Origin: Euperipatoides rowelli
Lineage: Eukaryota > Onychophora > Udeonychophora > Euonychophora > Peripatopsidae
Assembly: GCA_003024985.2 (NCBI GenBank)
Contig: PXIH01S0020110.1
Reading direction: 5' to 3' (one strand)
DNA length: 10,697 bases
This document shows positions 1 through 7,310 of this stretch, piece after piece. The notes below the pieces were generated by a model, which did not search any database, was not told the origin of the DNA, and was given only the letters and a program-made list of their open reading frames with translations. Numbering within the stretch: the stretch's first letter is position 1; the number at the start of each line of letters is the position of its first letter. The translations under genes were made by a program, and so were the position numbers.

Positions 1-11
1 ATAGATAGATA

Positions 12-89
<78 letters not shown>
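1..89. repeat. TAGA/GATA tetranucleotide microsatellite
   Basis: About 22 near-perfect tetranucleotide units fill the window start, with one extra A at position 11 breaking phase. The array ends at GATGGATATAGAGG. It begins at the window edge, so its full length is not visible. Tetranucleotide arrays of this kind are typical of non-coding eukaryotic DNA and are length-variable. Confidence 0.97.
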
Positions 90-1074
90 GGATATAGAGG
101 GGGGATGAAACGAAAAAGTGCCAAACATTTTGCTATTCAACATTTTCTTTAGCCACTTTTAAAAAATAAACTGTTATATTAAGCATTATCTTTTAATATT
201 AATAGTTTTTTTTTATCTTTTAAAAATTTCCCAAGTGAGAGATACCCATATCTGTTATTGGCACTGTGATAATTAAGAAATTATTGGTTTATTATCCTTC
301 AGTTAAATTTTACATAATATGCTATGGAGAGGAGTGGGAGCCACAGTAAAAGTTTAAGAAAAATAATCAAAAATTTATTTTGACTAATCTAAAAAACAAA
401 CAATGAATTAGTTGACTTTCCACATGGATAACTAATACCCAGAAAAGGGCTTTAAAAATAATGATGGGTTGTGGTTTTACAGGTTATAAGGATCCTTAAA
501 ATTATTAAACTTGCAGTTACTTGAAGAACAAAGAATAACAACCATAAATACCTTTGCCGTTCCATTCTTCAACAAATATGAGGACTATTGATTGGCGCAA
601 AGTTTCCCTGGCTGGATAGTCAGCCTTTTATTTTTGTCGATTTTAATTCTAACTATGGATTTCATATTTCTATTTTATGTATTTATATGGTGCTGGTAAG
701 CTGTTTTTAATGTTATTGTTTTTTATCATAATGAAATATTTTATGGAAAAGGTTGTTCAGTTGGCCTATAGATTTAGGACTTCAGGCACCATTTTAAGTC
801 AACATTATTTGCACTGTAACAGTGTTTTTTTTTATTTAAGTTTTGCTGCAGTAGTTAATGACTGATGATATCTGAGATAAAATAATTTCTGCTCAACCAG
901 AAGGAGATAATTGTTTTCTTTGGGTTGAAACCATTCATGGAAAAAAAAAAAACAGTTTTCGAGAATATGAAGTTTAAATAAGCATGCGATTTTCCTGCAA
1001 TATTGTGGAAGCTTCGGTAAGATTTGAATCCAAATGTTTTCTTTAAAATATTGGCTAACATGAAATATTTGTTT
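90..1074. other. AT-rich spacer, no recognisable gene or element
   Basis: This stretch is A+T-rich with homopolymer runs, for example an A-run at about 941-952. The open frames inside it (up to 91 codons, minus strand at 832-1107) have low-complexity composition and resemble no family I know; the longest also runs across the border of the neighbouring transposon. A small stem GGCTG/CAGCC near 610-625 is within chance. I see no paired terminal repeats and no exon-like conserved frame. Confidence 0.6.
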
Positions 1075-1082
1075 AGATAGAT

Positions 1083-1807
1083 CAGGGTTTCTTAACTTAT
1101 GAATCATGACCCAAGATTGGGTTGCTTGGCATAATTTGTGGGTTACAAAATATTTTCAACAAAAATAATATTTTAACATCTGTGCATGTAGTTTCGTCAT
1201 TATGGAAAAAGGACTGACAGAAATTGTGTCAAACTTATCTAAATCGATCAAAAATGATTATTTCACCCTTAGATTATCATAGGGTTGGGGCATAGTGGGT
1301 TTCACATGTAGTTGGAGTTAGGGTTCAGGGTAACGGTAAGGTTAGGACTTGATTATCATAGGGTTGGGGCATAGTGGATTTCACATGTAGTTGGGGTTAG
1401 GGTTCAGGGTAACGGTAAGGTTAGGACTTGATTATCATAGGGTTGGGGCATAGTGGATTTCACATGTAGTTGGGGTTAGGGTTCAGGATAACAGTAAGGT
1501 TAGGACTGTTGATTATCATAGGGTTGGGACATAGTGGATTTCACATGTAGTTGGAGTTAGGGTTCAGGGTAATGATAAGGTTAGGACTGTAAATAAAATA
1601 ATTAAGGCTGCTATTTATCTTGATCATGTGACTAAATGGTACTTAGGCCTTCCAGTTTCTAGGCGCTCATGTCATTGTAAGGGAGTCAATGTTTTCTAGA
1701 CACCGAATGTGTTGGATGTATTTGCTGTCGGGCATTCTATTTGGGTCGCTAAACCAAAACTATTGCCCCAATTTGGGTCACGACTCAAAAAAGGTTAAGA
1801 AACCCTG
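1083..1807. mobile_element. Non-autonomous hAT-like DNA transposon (725 bp)
   Basis: The left end reads CAGGGTTTCTTAAC and the right end, reverse-complemented, reads CAGGGTTTCTTAACC. Both ends then continue into a related subterminal stretch containing TGACCCAA and a nearby TTGGG, so degenerate TIR similarity extends over roughly 45 bp. CAGGG ends with an 8-bp target duplication are a hAT hallmark. The left flank 1075-1082 is AGATAGAT. The immediate right flank (AGATATTG) matches poorly because a SINE was inserted there. Beyond that SINE the copied junction reads CCTG followed by AGATAGAA (2105-2112), which matches the left flank at 7 of 8 positions. No transposase frame is present, so the element would depend on an enzyme supplied elsewhere. 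The interior holds four 79-bp tandem repeats and the shared core module also found in other elements of this window. Confidence 0.85.
1272..1588 (+). repeat. Four tandem copies of a ~79-bp TTAGGG-containing unit
   Basis: Units run 1272-1350, 1351-1429, 1430-1510 and 1511-1588 (79, 79, 81 and 78 bp). Each starts with GATTATCATAGGGTTGGG and ends with AAGGTTAGGACT. Each also contains GTTAGGGTTCAGG, which resembles degenerate telomeric repeat but is not a telomeric array. Variants are mosaic: copies 1 and 4 share GGAGTTAGG, copies 2 and 3 share GGGGTTAGG, copies 1 and 2 share GTAACGGTAAGG, and copies 3 and 4 end ACTGT or similar. This is the pattern expected from unequal exchange or slippage inside the element. 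Single-copy relatives lie at about 7145-7187 (internally deleted), about 8996-9064 and about 10283-10357, the last two on the opposite strand. Confidence 0.95.
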
Positions 1808-1995
1808 AGATATTGTCTCGGTTTCATGGTCGAGCGGATTCACGTTCGCTTGATAAACCGAAGGCATATGCTGGGGAGTGCAGGTTTTCACCCCGGCTAG
1901 GGCAGTTATGGAACGGTTTTTTCCCTGGCTGTAACAGCTTGCTTTGGGTTTTTCCAAGTACGCTGTCCTTGTTAACATCAAAGGAACACGTTATA

Positions 1996-2030
1996 ATCAG
2001 TTATTATCAATTATTGTCAATTATTAGCAA
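1996..2030. repeat. 10-bp tandem repeat in the SINE 3' region
   Basis: Three decamers, ATCAGTTATT, ATCAATTATT and GTCAATTATT, are followed by a partial AGCAA. Short tandem repeats are common in SINE 3' regions, where they can be part of the sequence recognised by the partner LINE reverse transcriptase. That role is inferred here. Confidence 0.8.
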
Positions 2031-2052
2031 GTAAATTAAAAAAAATACATTT

Positions 2053-2073
2053 CTTCCCCCTTTGGAGGGGAAG
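2053..2073. other. 7-bp stem hairpin near the SINE 3' end
   Basis: CTTCCCC (2053-2059) pairs perfectly with GGGGAAG (2067-2073) across a 7-nt loop, followed by T-rich then A-rich sequence. It stands out as a GC-rich stem in AT-rich surroundings. In a eukaryotic genome this is not an intrinsic terminator. It may be a structural feature of the SINE RNA tail. Confidence 0.6.
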
Positions 2074-2112
2074 TTTATTTTTTTAAAAAAAAAAAGAAAT
2101 CCTGAGATAGAA

Positions 2113-2400
2113 GATAAACCTTGTTTCATGTGAGGAAAGTTTTATTATTTAATCAGTCTTTTCTTACCGAACCCAATGACTATAGTCCGCTAAATATTAA
2201 TTTGTTAAACTGTGGTCGAAACAGTCAACTTTCAAGCAACATTTAATAGAAAACTATAACAAAGGATGAAATTTCAAGCTTAAATGATATTAAGATAGAG
2301 ATTTATGTTGAAATATTGTTCTTAATAATCAAAATGTTTTTGCTCTGTTTTCAATAATTTGTTGTTTTTATTCAGGAGAATATCATCATTATTGCTTTGT
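2113..2400. other. AT-rich spacer
   Basis: I see no open frame of note, no terminal repeats and no RNA gene. A string resembling a splice acceptor (TTTTTATTCAGGAG, around 2365) has no exon-like frame after it. Confidence 0.6.
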
Positions 2401-2460
2401 GTAAATAAAATAATTATGAATAATTTTTTATTTGATCGTGTTAAGAACTTGCAAATGTAA
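2401..2460 (+). repeat. 60-bp dispersed repeat, copy A
   Basis: This segment aligns without gaps to 4125-4184, with 55 of 60 positions identical. All five differences are substitutions, four of them transitions. It begins GTAAATAAAATAATTA, the same word found directly after the last 79-bp unit of the hAT element (1589-1604), and its later part (TTTATTTGATCGTGT) resembles TTTATCTTGATCATGT there. It is therefore probably a fragment of the same element family without its ends. Confidence 0.85.
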
Positions 2461-2912
2461 TTGAATAACAAAATTATCAAACATTCAACAGCCTATTACA
2501 AAGTAATCATATTTTTTTGATTTTAAGTAAAATCCAAGTATTCAACTATTTTTTTTTTTAAATAATAGTGATTAACTATTTGTATAGTAAATGCAAATTA
2601 TATTCTTATTGTAATTATGCCATTATTAACGAATAAAGTTTGTTTGTTTTTTTATAAAAAATATGAGAACTATTTACTGAAGAAATGTGGAGTAATTACA
2701 AACCATAAGGCAAGAAATGCCAATAAGCATCATAAACAATTCATATGAATTAATAGATACAAACAATCATCTATTCTAATAATGTTAGAACTTGTAAATA
2801 AAGGTTTATATAGGAGCTTCAATCTAAGTGATCTACCAGCTTTTAAGCATTTTTTATTTGATATCATTAATTATCAATTCCTGTATATCTTAATAATAAA
2901 TAATAATAATCG
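2461..2912. other. AT-rich spacer
   Basis: A+T-rich sequence with T-runs and short AAT/TAA stretches (about 2893-2910). A small open frame beginning at 2782 runs into the adjacent G-rich island and has no recognisable domain. No inverted or long direct repeats seen. Confidence 0.55.
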
Positions 2913-3262
2913 ACTTGTACTTGGCCTTGTGGGTAGGCCCCTGATAAGGGTGGTTGCATGGGGTTGTTGTATTCCTGGGACCATGGCTTGGGGGGGGGGG
3001 GAGGGGCTCATGTCATTATAAACTAAAGAGTTATGACTAGGGTGGAAGCGTGGGGGTGAGGTATAGGCCTGGATAAGTGGCCCCATATGCTTGTAATGGT
3101 AAACAATGGACCCCTAGTGCATACAAATCCGAAAGCCATTCGACAAAACGTTCATACAAAAAAAAAGCTTATCAAAGCCAACAAACAAGGTACCCATAAC
3201 GAAATGGAGCCCCGTCTGGATTTCCAGTCCTGGGCCCTGATTAAGATGTAGGGGTCCTGCTT
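2913..3262. repeat. GC-rich island with degenerate recurring GGCC/GATAAG motif
   Basis: Composition changes abruptly from the AT-rich background. Related words recur in direct orientation: TAGGCCCCTGATAAGGG near 2935, ATAGGCCTGGATAAGTGG near 3063, and GGGCCCTGATTAAGATG near 3232. CTTGTGGG also occurs near both borders (about 2927 and 3260). This looks like an old, decayed repeat or transposon fragment, but I find no clean TIR or TSD. Open frames across it on both strands are low-complexity Gly/Pro-rich readings of G-runs and are not credible genes. Confidence 0.4.
2990..3001. repeat. Poly(G) tract, 12 nt
   Basis: Twelve consecutive G, followed by A and four more G. Tracts this long can form G-quadruplexes and are prone to polymerase slippage. 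Equal-length tracts occur at 3558-3569 (C) and 7615-7626 (G). Confidence 0.95.
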
Positions 3263-4124
3263 GTGGGCAAAGTTTTCAAATAAAATCATTAAAAATTGTA
3301 CAATAATAATTAGTTATGTAAATTTTAAATGTTCAATAAACATATCAATTATAATATGGTGCCTAATTTTTCAGCATTCTTAATTTATAAAATTAATTGT
3401 TTTGTTTTGTTTTCTTTTAAATTAAATGTAGGTCGGACTAACTCAACTATAGACCTTAATAGTAATTATCTGAATATGACACTAATTTAAAACAAAAATT
3501 TCTTTAAAATAAAAAATAACTAGATTCATGTTTAAATGCCTTTAAGAAGTAGTCTCACCCCCCCCCCCCTACCTCTATAATCTTTTTTTTTTATATATAA
3601 ATTAAAAGTGAGACATAAAAAATTATCAATCCGTAATGTAAAATGGATTGGTTATTTTTTCTCTTATTAAGTTCTAAACAGTTGAGAATTCCCTTTTGAA
3701 AAGATCAGGAATTCCTTTTTGCTATTTGGGTTTCTTTCTTTAGCTTTGTGATTTATTAAAACTTTATAAAAAATGAAAGCAAATATCTTGATAGTTCTTT
3801 AAAAAAATTAATTAAATTTAATTTTAATGACTTTTTTTTTTTTTTATTGCTTGAAATCTTCTGAGAAATTATTTCAGTGTTCCAAGAATGTATCAGTGTT
3901 CTTTGGTTTACAGGAGTTTTCCATCAACATTTAATTGGTAATAGAAGACAAAAATAAAAATAGTCAACGTCACATCAAATTGATTCTCAAAGCAAAACAA
4001 TATTTTATTTTATTATTTTTAAATCTTGATTTTAATTAGATTTGTTCCCATCACATTATAATTTTAATAAATTTTGTCTTAAGTTTTAAATTCACATTGA
4101 CCTACTTTTTGTTGTTAATAAATC
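3263..4124. other. AT-rich spacer with minor direct repeats
   Basis: Apart from the C-tract listed separately, I see only short features. GAATTCC followed by CTTTT or TTTTT occurs twice (about 3686 and 3709). GTCTCAC (3552-3558) and GTGAGAC (3607-3613) form a 7-bp inverted pair around the C-tract. T-runs lie near 3583 and 3832-3845. No coding or RNA gene signal. Confidence 0.55.
3558..3569. repeat. Poly(C) tract, 12 nt
   Basis: Twelve consecutive C in AT-rich surroundings. Same length class as the G-tracts at 2990 and 7615, on the complementary strand. Confidence 0.95.
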
Positions 4125-4184
4125 GTAAATAAAATAATTATTAATAATCTTTTATTTGATCGCGTTAAGAATTTGCAAATGTGA
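4125..4184 (+). repeat. 60-bp dispersed repeat, copy B
   Basis: Ungapped match to 2401-2460 with five substitutions. Same orientation, about 1.7 kb downstream. Similarity fades within a few bases on both sides, so the repeat is short or truncated in both places. See copy A for the link to the hAT-associated core module. Confidence 0.85.
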
Positions 4185-4372
4185 ATCGTGATTAAATTAT
4201 TGTTTTAGTTCAACTGGATTGAAAAATGTTACTTGATATTTTTCACTCAAATTATTTTTAATATTTCTAAATTTGATCTTAAATTATTTGAGTATTGTTT
4301 ATGAATTAATATGTTTAATATTGAATGTTGGCTTTATGCAGGGATTGTGTTCCAGAAATGAATAGAGGAAGT

Positions 4373-4406
4373 CCCCCCCCCCNCCCNCNCCCCNCNNCNN
4401 NNCNNN
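4373..4406. repeat. Unresolved poly(C) tract with ambiguous bases
   Basis: Ten C are followed by interleaved C and N (13 N in total) up to 4406. This is the typical trace of a long C homopolymer that defeated base calling, so the true length is unknown. Sequence on either side is ordinary AT-rich DNA. Confidence 0.95.
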
Positions 4407-4762
4407 ACATAAAAAAAAATTAAGATTTAATTTTCAATAGGGAAAAATATTCTGAAAAAAATAATAAAAACTTAATAATGTTGTGTTTTATTTTTTATGT
4501 GAGTGGACTTAAAAAATGTTCAATTTAACAGAAAGGATCAATTTGTTGTTTGAAATTGACACTGAAGTTTAAACAGTTTTATCAAGCTGAAAAACACTAG
4601 TTTTCTTGATAATAGGAAGAAGATGGAGTAGAAATTTTTTATTTTTTTCTTGATGAATATAGTCCAAATTATCAGTTTTAATGAGGAATAAAGCTGTGAA
4701 ATGTGAAAATATATTTTTTTAATCAGGTGTTTCATCCACTATGTTTTCTATTGTCTGGGTGT
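4407..4762. other. AT-rich spacer
   Basis: A/T-rich sequence with A- and T-runs. A minus-strand open frame of 65 codons (4538-4735) is Lys/Phe/Ile-rich low-complexity reading with no recognisable domain. Nothing else is supported. Confidence 0.55.
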
Positions 4763-4794
4763 ATATGTAGCTATACTAGAGGTTCCACTTCTAA

Positions 4795-5910
4795 AGCCAC
4801 GTGTACACGGGCCACTTTACTGGACATGTTGCACAATGCGTTGCGATATTGACCAGTGTAAAGGTGCAAATGAATTATGTTCCAGGACAGCTTACCGAAT
4901 CCTGTACCGCAGTAGTTTCTAGATATCTGTTGTGATAGAGGCTTTAGGTTATCAGTAAAAATACGTACAAGAACTATATCACAAAATGATTCACTAAAAT
5001 TGTCACATCTGCTCTTGCTATGATCAATGATTGCATGCATGTTTACAAGATTTTATGATGGCCGATACTATTTTGAAAGACGCCGATGTTAAGTTTGATT
5101 TATTATTTATTTATTTATTGAATCAAAGATTTAAGCCATTGGCTTATATAGTTATAATACATTATTATTATATAACTATTTTATAACATATTTGAAAAAC
5201 AACAAAACAAAACAAATAAATTATAAAAGTGAAAAAAATCGATGAAATTATAATAAGGAAATAAATCCTAACATATACGACTCCCCTCCCCTTTTACTCT
5301 CTTTCTTTTCCCTTCTTCTTTCTCACGGAAATCAATTGTCTGAATCAAAGCGTCCTCTAAGCTCTAAGTTAACTTTGAATGAATTACAGGTTTTATCATT
5401 TACCTTCTCAGAGAACATATATATATATATTTTTAATTTTAAAGTTGGAATTGCACCACCATATACATGTTTTATTACTTCATAGAACATTAAACAAAAT
5501 AATACATTTGAAAGTGAAAATAATAAATAATACCAAAAAGTGAAATAATTTATAGTAAGTTTATCGTAAACTTACACATTGTGAGCAAATAAAAATAGTA
5601 GTATACATTTTATCAGCTACTCTCAGCTCGATTCTATGATGCAAAATCCAAATATTTTCCAAACTATATCAGAAGCTATGATAGCTGCAGTTTTTTTTCG
5701 ATCCTCAATTTTGAGATAAAATAAACAATCTATTTGTATCGTTCTGTACTATCGTAGTCAACTTCATGCATTGTTTGAATGATTACCGCTATTTCAAAAT
5801 CATGCATTGCAAATTCAGTCATGCTTGAAGTTAGTATAAACACAACCATTGTGATATGTGTCTGCAACGCTTATCAGAAAAGGATTCACTATGTCATTGT
5901 AAACGTGGCT
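4795..5910. mobile_element. PIF/Harbinger-like non-autonomous transposon (1116 bp)
   Basis: The left terminus AGCCACGTGTACA (4795-4807) and right terminus TGTAAACGTGGCT (5898-5910) are inverted repeats with one mismatch in 13. Both sides are flanked by TAA (4792-4794 and 5911-5913). A TAA/TTA 3-bp duplication is characteristic of PIF/Harbinger. The duplication is confirmed independently: the matching intact arm of the host fold-back element has a single copy of that site (6161-6170). The subterminal region contains an inverted pair, CACTTTACTGG (4813-4823) with CCAGTGTAAAGGTG (4853-4866). No transposase or Myb-like protein is encoded. The 89-codon minus-strand frame at 4771-5040 crosses the element border and is not a gene. 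The interior includes a short TTTA array (5101-5119) and (AT)7 (5417-5430). Confidence 0.75.
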
Positions 5911-5950
5911 TAATTTCTTTTCCTGAGACATATTTTCATTTGGTTACAAT

Positions 5951-5987
5951 ATGAGTGCTGAATCTTTATCTAAAGATTCATACTCAT
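5951..5987. other. Hairpin inside the left fold-back arm
   Basis: TGAATCTTTA (5959-5968) and TAAAGATTCA (5971-5980) form a perfect 10-bp stem with a 2-nt loop. ATGAGT and ACTCAT flank it as a second stem across a small bulge. The opposite arm at the corresponding place (about 6092-6127) lacks this palindrome, so it arose or was retained only on one side. Confidence 0.8.
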
Positions 5988-6197
5988 ATATTCACTAGAA
6001 CAATAAAAATTATATTTACCAAATTAAAAAATAATATTCTCTTAATTTAAGTGTTTATAAATATCATTTTTATTGTTCTAGTGAATATATGAATATGGAA
6101 TTCAGTTAAGGTTTCGAAAGCTCATATTTTAGCCAAATGCAAATAAAGTCTGAGAAAAAGAAATTAGAAGTGAAATCTCTCTAGTATAGCTATATAT

Positions 6198-7042
6198 TTT
6201 TTATCATTTTTAATGAGAGTAGTCTTTGACTATAATATTTATCTCATTGTCTGTCCCTATTTTTAGGCATTCGACACAATTTATCTAATTTATTTTGTAT
6301 TTACTACCTTATTATAATTTTAGAAATACTGTAAATTCATAACTTAATTATAATATTAAAAATTCATGATATAGAACAATAGGTAAAAGTCATCCATTAC
6401 AATATTTTGTTTTGTTATGTAATATGTTTTGTTTGTTTGGGTGTGAAAGAGGTGCTGTACTCAATCTTTATAATTTTCTTTCTTATATATAAAATGATAT
6501 TCTAAAGAATTATAAAACATGATGTGGGGAAAATTCAATAAAATACACCTTTGACCTTTCACTTTTAATCATTAGGTTCAAGGAAAATCATAATTTTACT
6601 TGATGATTTTCTCGCATGAACTATTTATTGATGTAATTTTTTTTTGACAAAACATGGAGGCCTGGCAATGGGTAAAAATGTTTGAGTCCAAAACCGGAGA
6701 AAAATTCCTCAAACTGAATTAACCAATGTTCAATTACGACATCATTGAGATGTTCTTAGTCAGTGGTGTTCTTTCCAAAAGAGTTTAGAGTGAACACATT
6801 ATCTTTTAACCAAGAAGTGTAAAATATTTCTGTGAGAGATATCAAATTGAAGTACAAAAGTGCAGGAAAAATACAAGTAGAAATAAATTTGATCTGCTTT
6901 CCGATTGGTCAAATTTCAATCTATGTGCATAATTTTAAAATGTACGGAAATGCTTGTATATGAGGGGTTAGCAATGCTTATTGCAAGGGCCGATTTTCAA
7001 TAATCAAGCTTTAAGACCAAACTCTTGCCACCTTATTTAATT
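6198..7042. other. AT-rich spacer
   Basis: No gene, terminal repeat pair or RNA gene seen. Minor inverted words: GAAAATCAT/ATGATTTTC (6583-6611), and GTTTGAG/CTCAAAC (about 6680-6715). Both are near what chance gives in such composition. Confidence 0.55.
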
Positions 7043-7051
7043 TTTCAAATG
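7043..7051. repeat. Left 9-bp target-site duplication
   Basis: TTTCAAATG, exactly repeated at 7302-7310 on the other side of the 250-bp element. It marks the insertion boundaries to the base. Confidence 0.92.
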
Positions 7052-7301
7052 GGTCAGATTCCGTTATCTTCCCACCAATATGGCTGACGGCAGTAAGTTG
7101 AAATTATTTAGATCGGCACTCAGCAAAAGATTATTTCAACTCTAGATTATCCTAGGGTGCAGGGTTATGGTAAGGTTAGGACTGTAAAGAAAATATACTA
7201 AAATAGGCGAGAAAAATTCTAATTCCACACGCTACTACGTTTTAGTTGTCGAGTTACTCCTAACGTTAATTATGTTTGGGTGCAGATAATGGAATCTGAC
7301 C
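7052..7301. mobile_element. 250-bp MITE with perfect 9-bp TSD (Mutator- or Merlin-like)
   Basis: Termini are GGTCAGATTCCGTTATCT and, reverse-complemented from the right end, GGTCAGATTCCATTATCT: 17 of 18 match, with weaker similarity (CACCCA-like) for about 10 bp more. The TSD TTTCAAATG is perfect. Nine-bp duplications with G-initial ends are typical of Mutator-like elements; Merlin elements make 8-9 bp. I cannot decide from ends alone. There is no coding capacity. The interior (about 7082-7190) contains a shortened copy of the core module: GCTGACGGCAGTAAGTTG, GATTATCCTAGGG, then AAGGTTAGGACTGTAAA, with most of the middle of the 79-bp unit deleted. The perfect TSD suggests relatively recent insertion. 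Confidence 0.9.
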
Positions 7302-7310
7302 TTTCAAATG
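7302..7310. repeat. Right 9-bp target-site duplication
   Basis: TTTCAAATG, identical to 7043-7051. Confidence 0.92.

Larger units (their letters stand above)
1813..2094 (+). mobile_element. tRNA-derived SINE-like retroposon inserted at the hAT border
   Basis: A 15-bp direct repeat, AGAAACCCTGAGATA (1798-1812) and AGAAATCCTGAGATA (2095-2109), brackets this segment with one mismatch, as expected for a LINE-mobilised insertion. The 3' end is A-rich (2085-2095), giving plus orientation. Near the 5' end TGGTCGAGCGG (1827-1837) fits a Pol III box A. GGTTTTCACCCC (1883-1894) is a decayed box B, about 56 bp downstream. The body then has a non-tRNA region, a 10-bp tandem repeat (1996-2030) and a small hairpin (2053-2073). 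A T6 run at 1917-1922 could stop Pol III early, which suggests a decayed copy. The SINE family is not recognised. Confidence in the retroposition boundaries exceeds confidence in the tRNA origin. Confidence 0.72.
4763..6197. mobile_element. Fold-back (long inverted repeat) MITE, split by a later insertion
   Basis: The outer ends are ATATGTAGCTATACTAG (4763-4779) and, reversed, ATATATAGCTATACTAG (6181-6197), matching at 16 of 17 positions. The left arm continues GAGG..TTCCACTTCTAA to 4794, is interrupted, and resumes at 5914 with TTTCTTTTCCTGAGAC. The right arm, read in reverse, runs continuously through TTTCACTTCTAATTTCTTT. Arms pair on to about 6015 and 6062, including a perfect 26-bp segment at 5985-6010 / 6066-6091, leaving a ~46-bp loop. 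Without the inserted 1116 bp plus the TAA copy, the element would be about 0.3 kb, almost entirely inverted repeat. No coding capacity. Superfamily is uncertain: flanks are TA-rich and I cannot fix the TSD. Confidence 0.85.

Noticed and set aside
832-1107. 91-codon minus-strand open frame, the longest in the window
   Set aside because: Low-complexity, Phe/Lys-rich reading of A/T runs, no domain, and it crosses the left border of the hAT-like element.
1272-1588. CRISPR array or true telomeric array
   Set aside because: Units are contiguous with no unique spacers, and TTAGGG occurs only once per 79-bp unit.
1808-1815. AGATATTG as the right hAT target duplication
   Set aside because: Only 5 of 8 match the left flank; the better partner AGATAGAA lies beyond the inserted SINE.
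1820-1903. Functional tRNA gene
   Set aside because: Box B is degenerate, the acceptor and T stems do not pair, and box spacing is stretched; a SINE head is the better reading.
1778-2034. Overlapping open frames on both strands (67 and 73 codons)
   Set aside because: They lie across the hAT/SINE junction and inside SINE sequence; the reading follows the higher GC of the tRNA-like part, not a protein family.
2053-2085. GC stem followed by a T-run, resembling a bacterial intrinsic terminator
   Set aside because: All other content is eukaryotic repeats, with no bacterial gene; the hairpin is part of the SINE 3' region.
2365-2380. Splice acceptor and exon
   Set aside because: A pyrimidine-rich CAG occurs, but no open frame or donor supports an exon.
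2782-3086. Gly- or Pro-rich open frames on both strands
   Set aside because: They are translations of the G-rich island; no conserved motif and no start context worth arguing.
4771-5040. 89-codon minus-strand open frame with mixed amino-acid composition
   Set aside because: It spans the border between the fold-back arm and the inserted Harbinger-like element and matches no transposase motif that I recognise.
5958-6105. A separate small MITE with CTGAAT/ATTCAG ends
   Set aside because: The inverted pairing continues outward on both sides to 4763 and 6197, so this is the inner part of the larger fold-back element.
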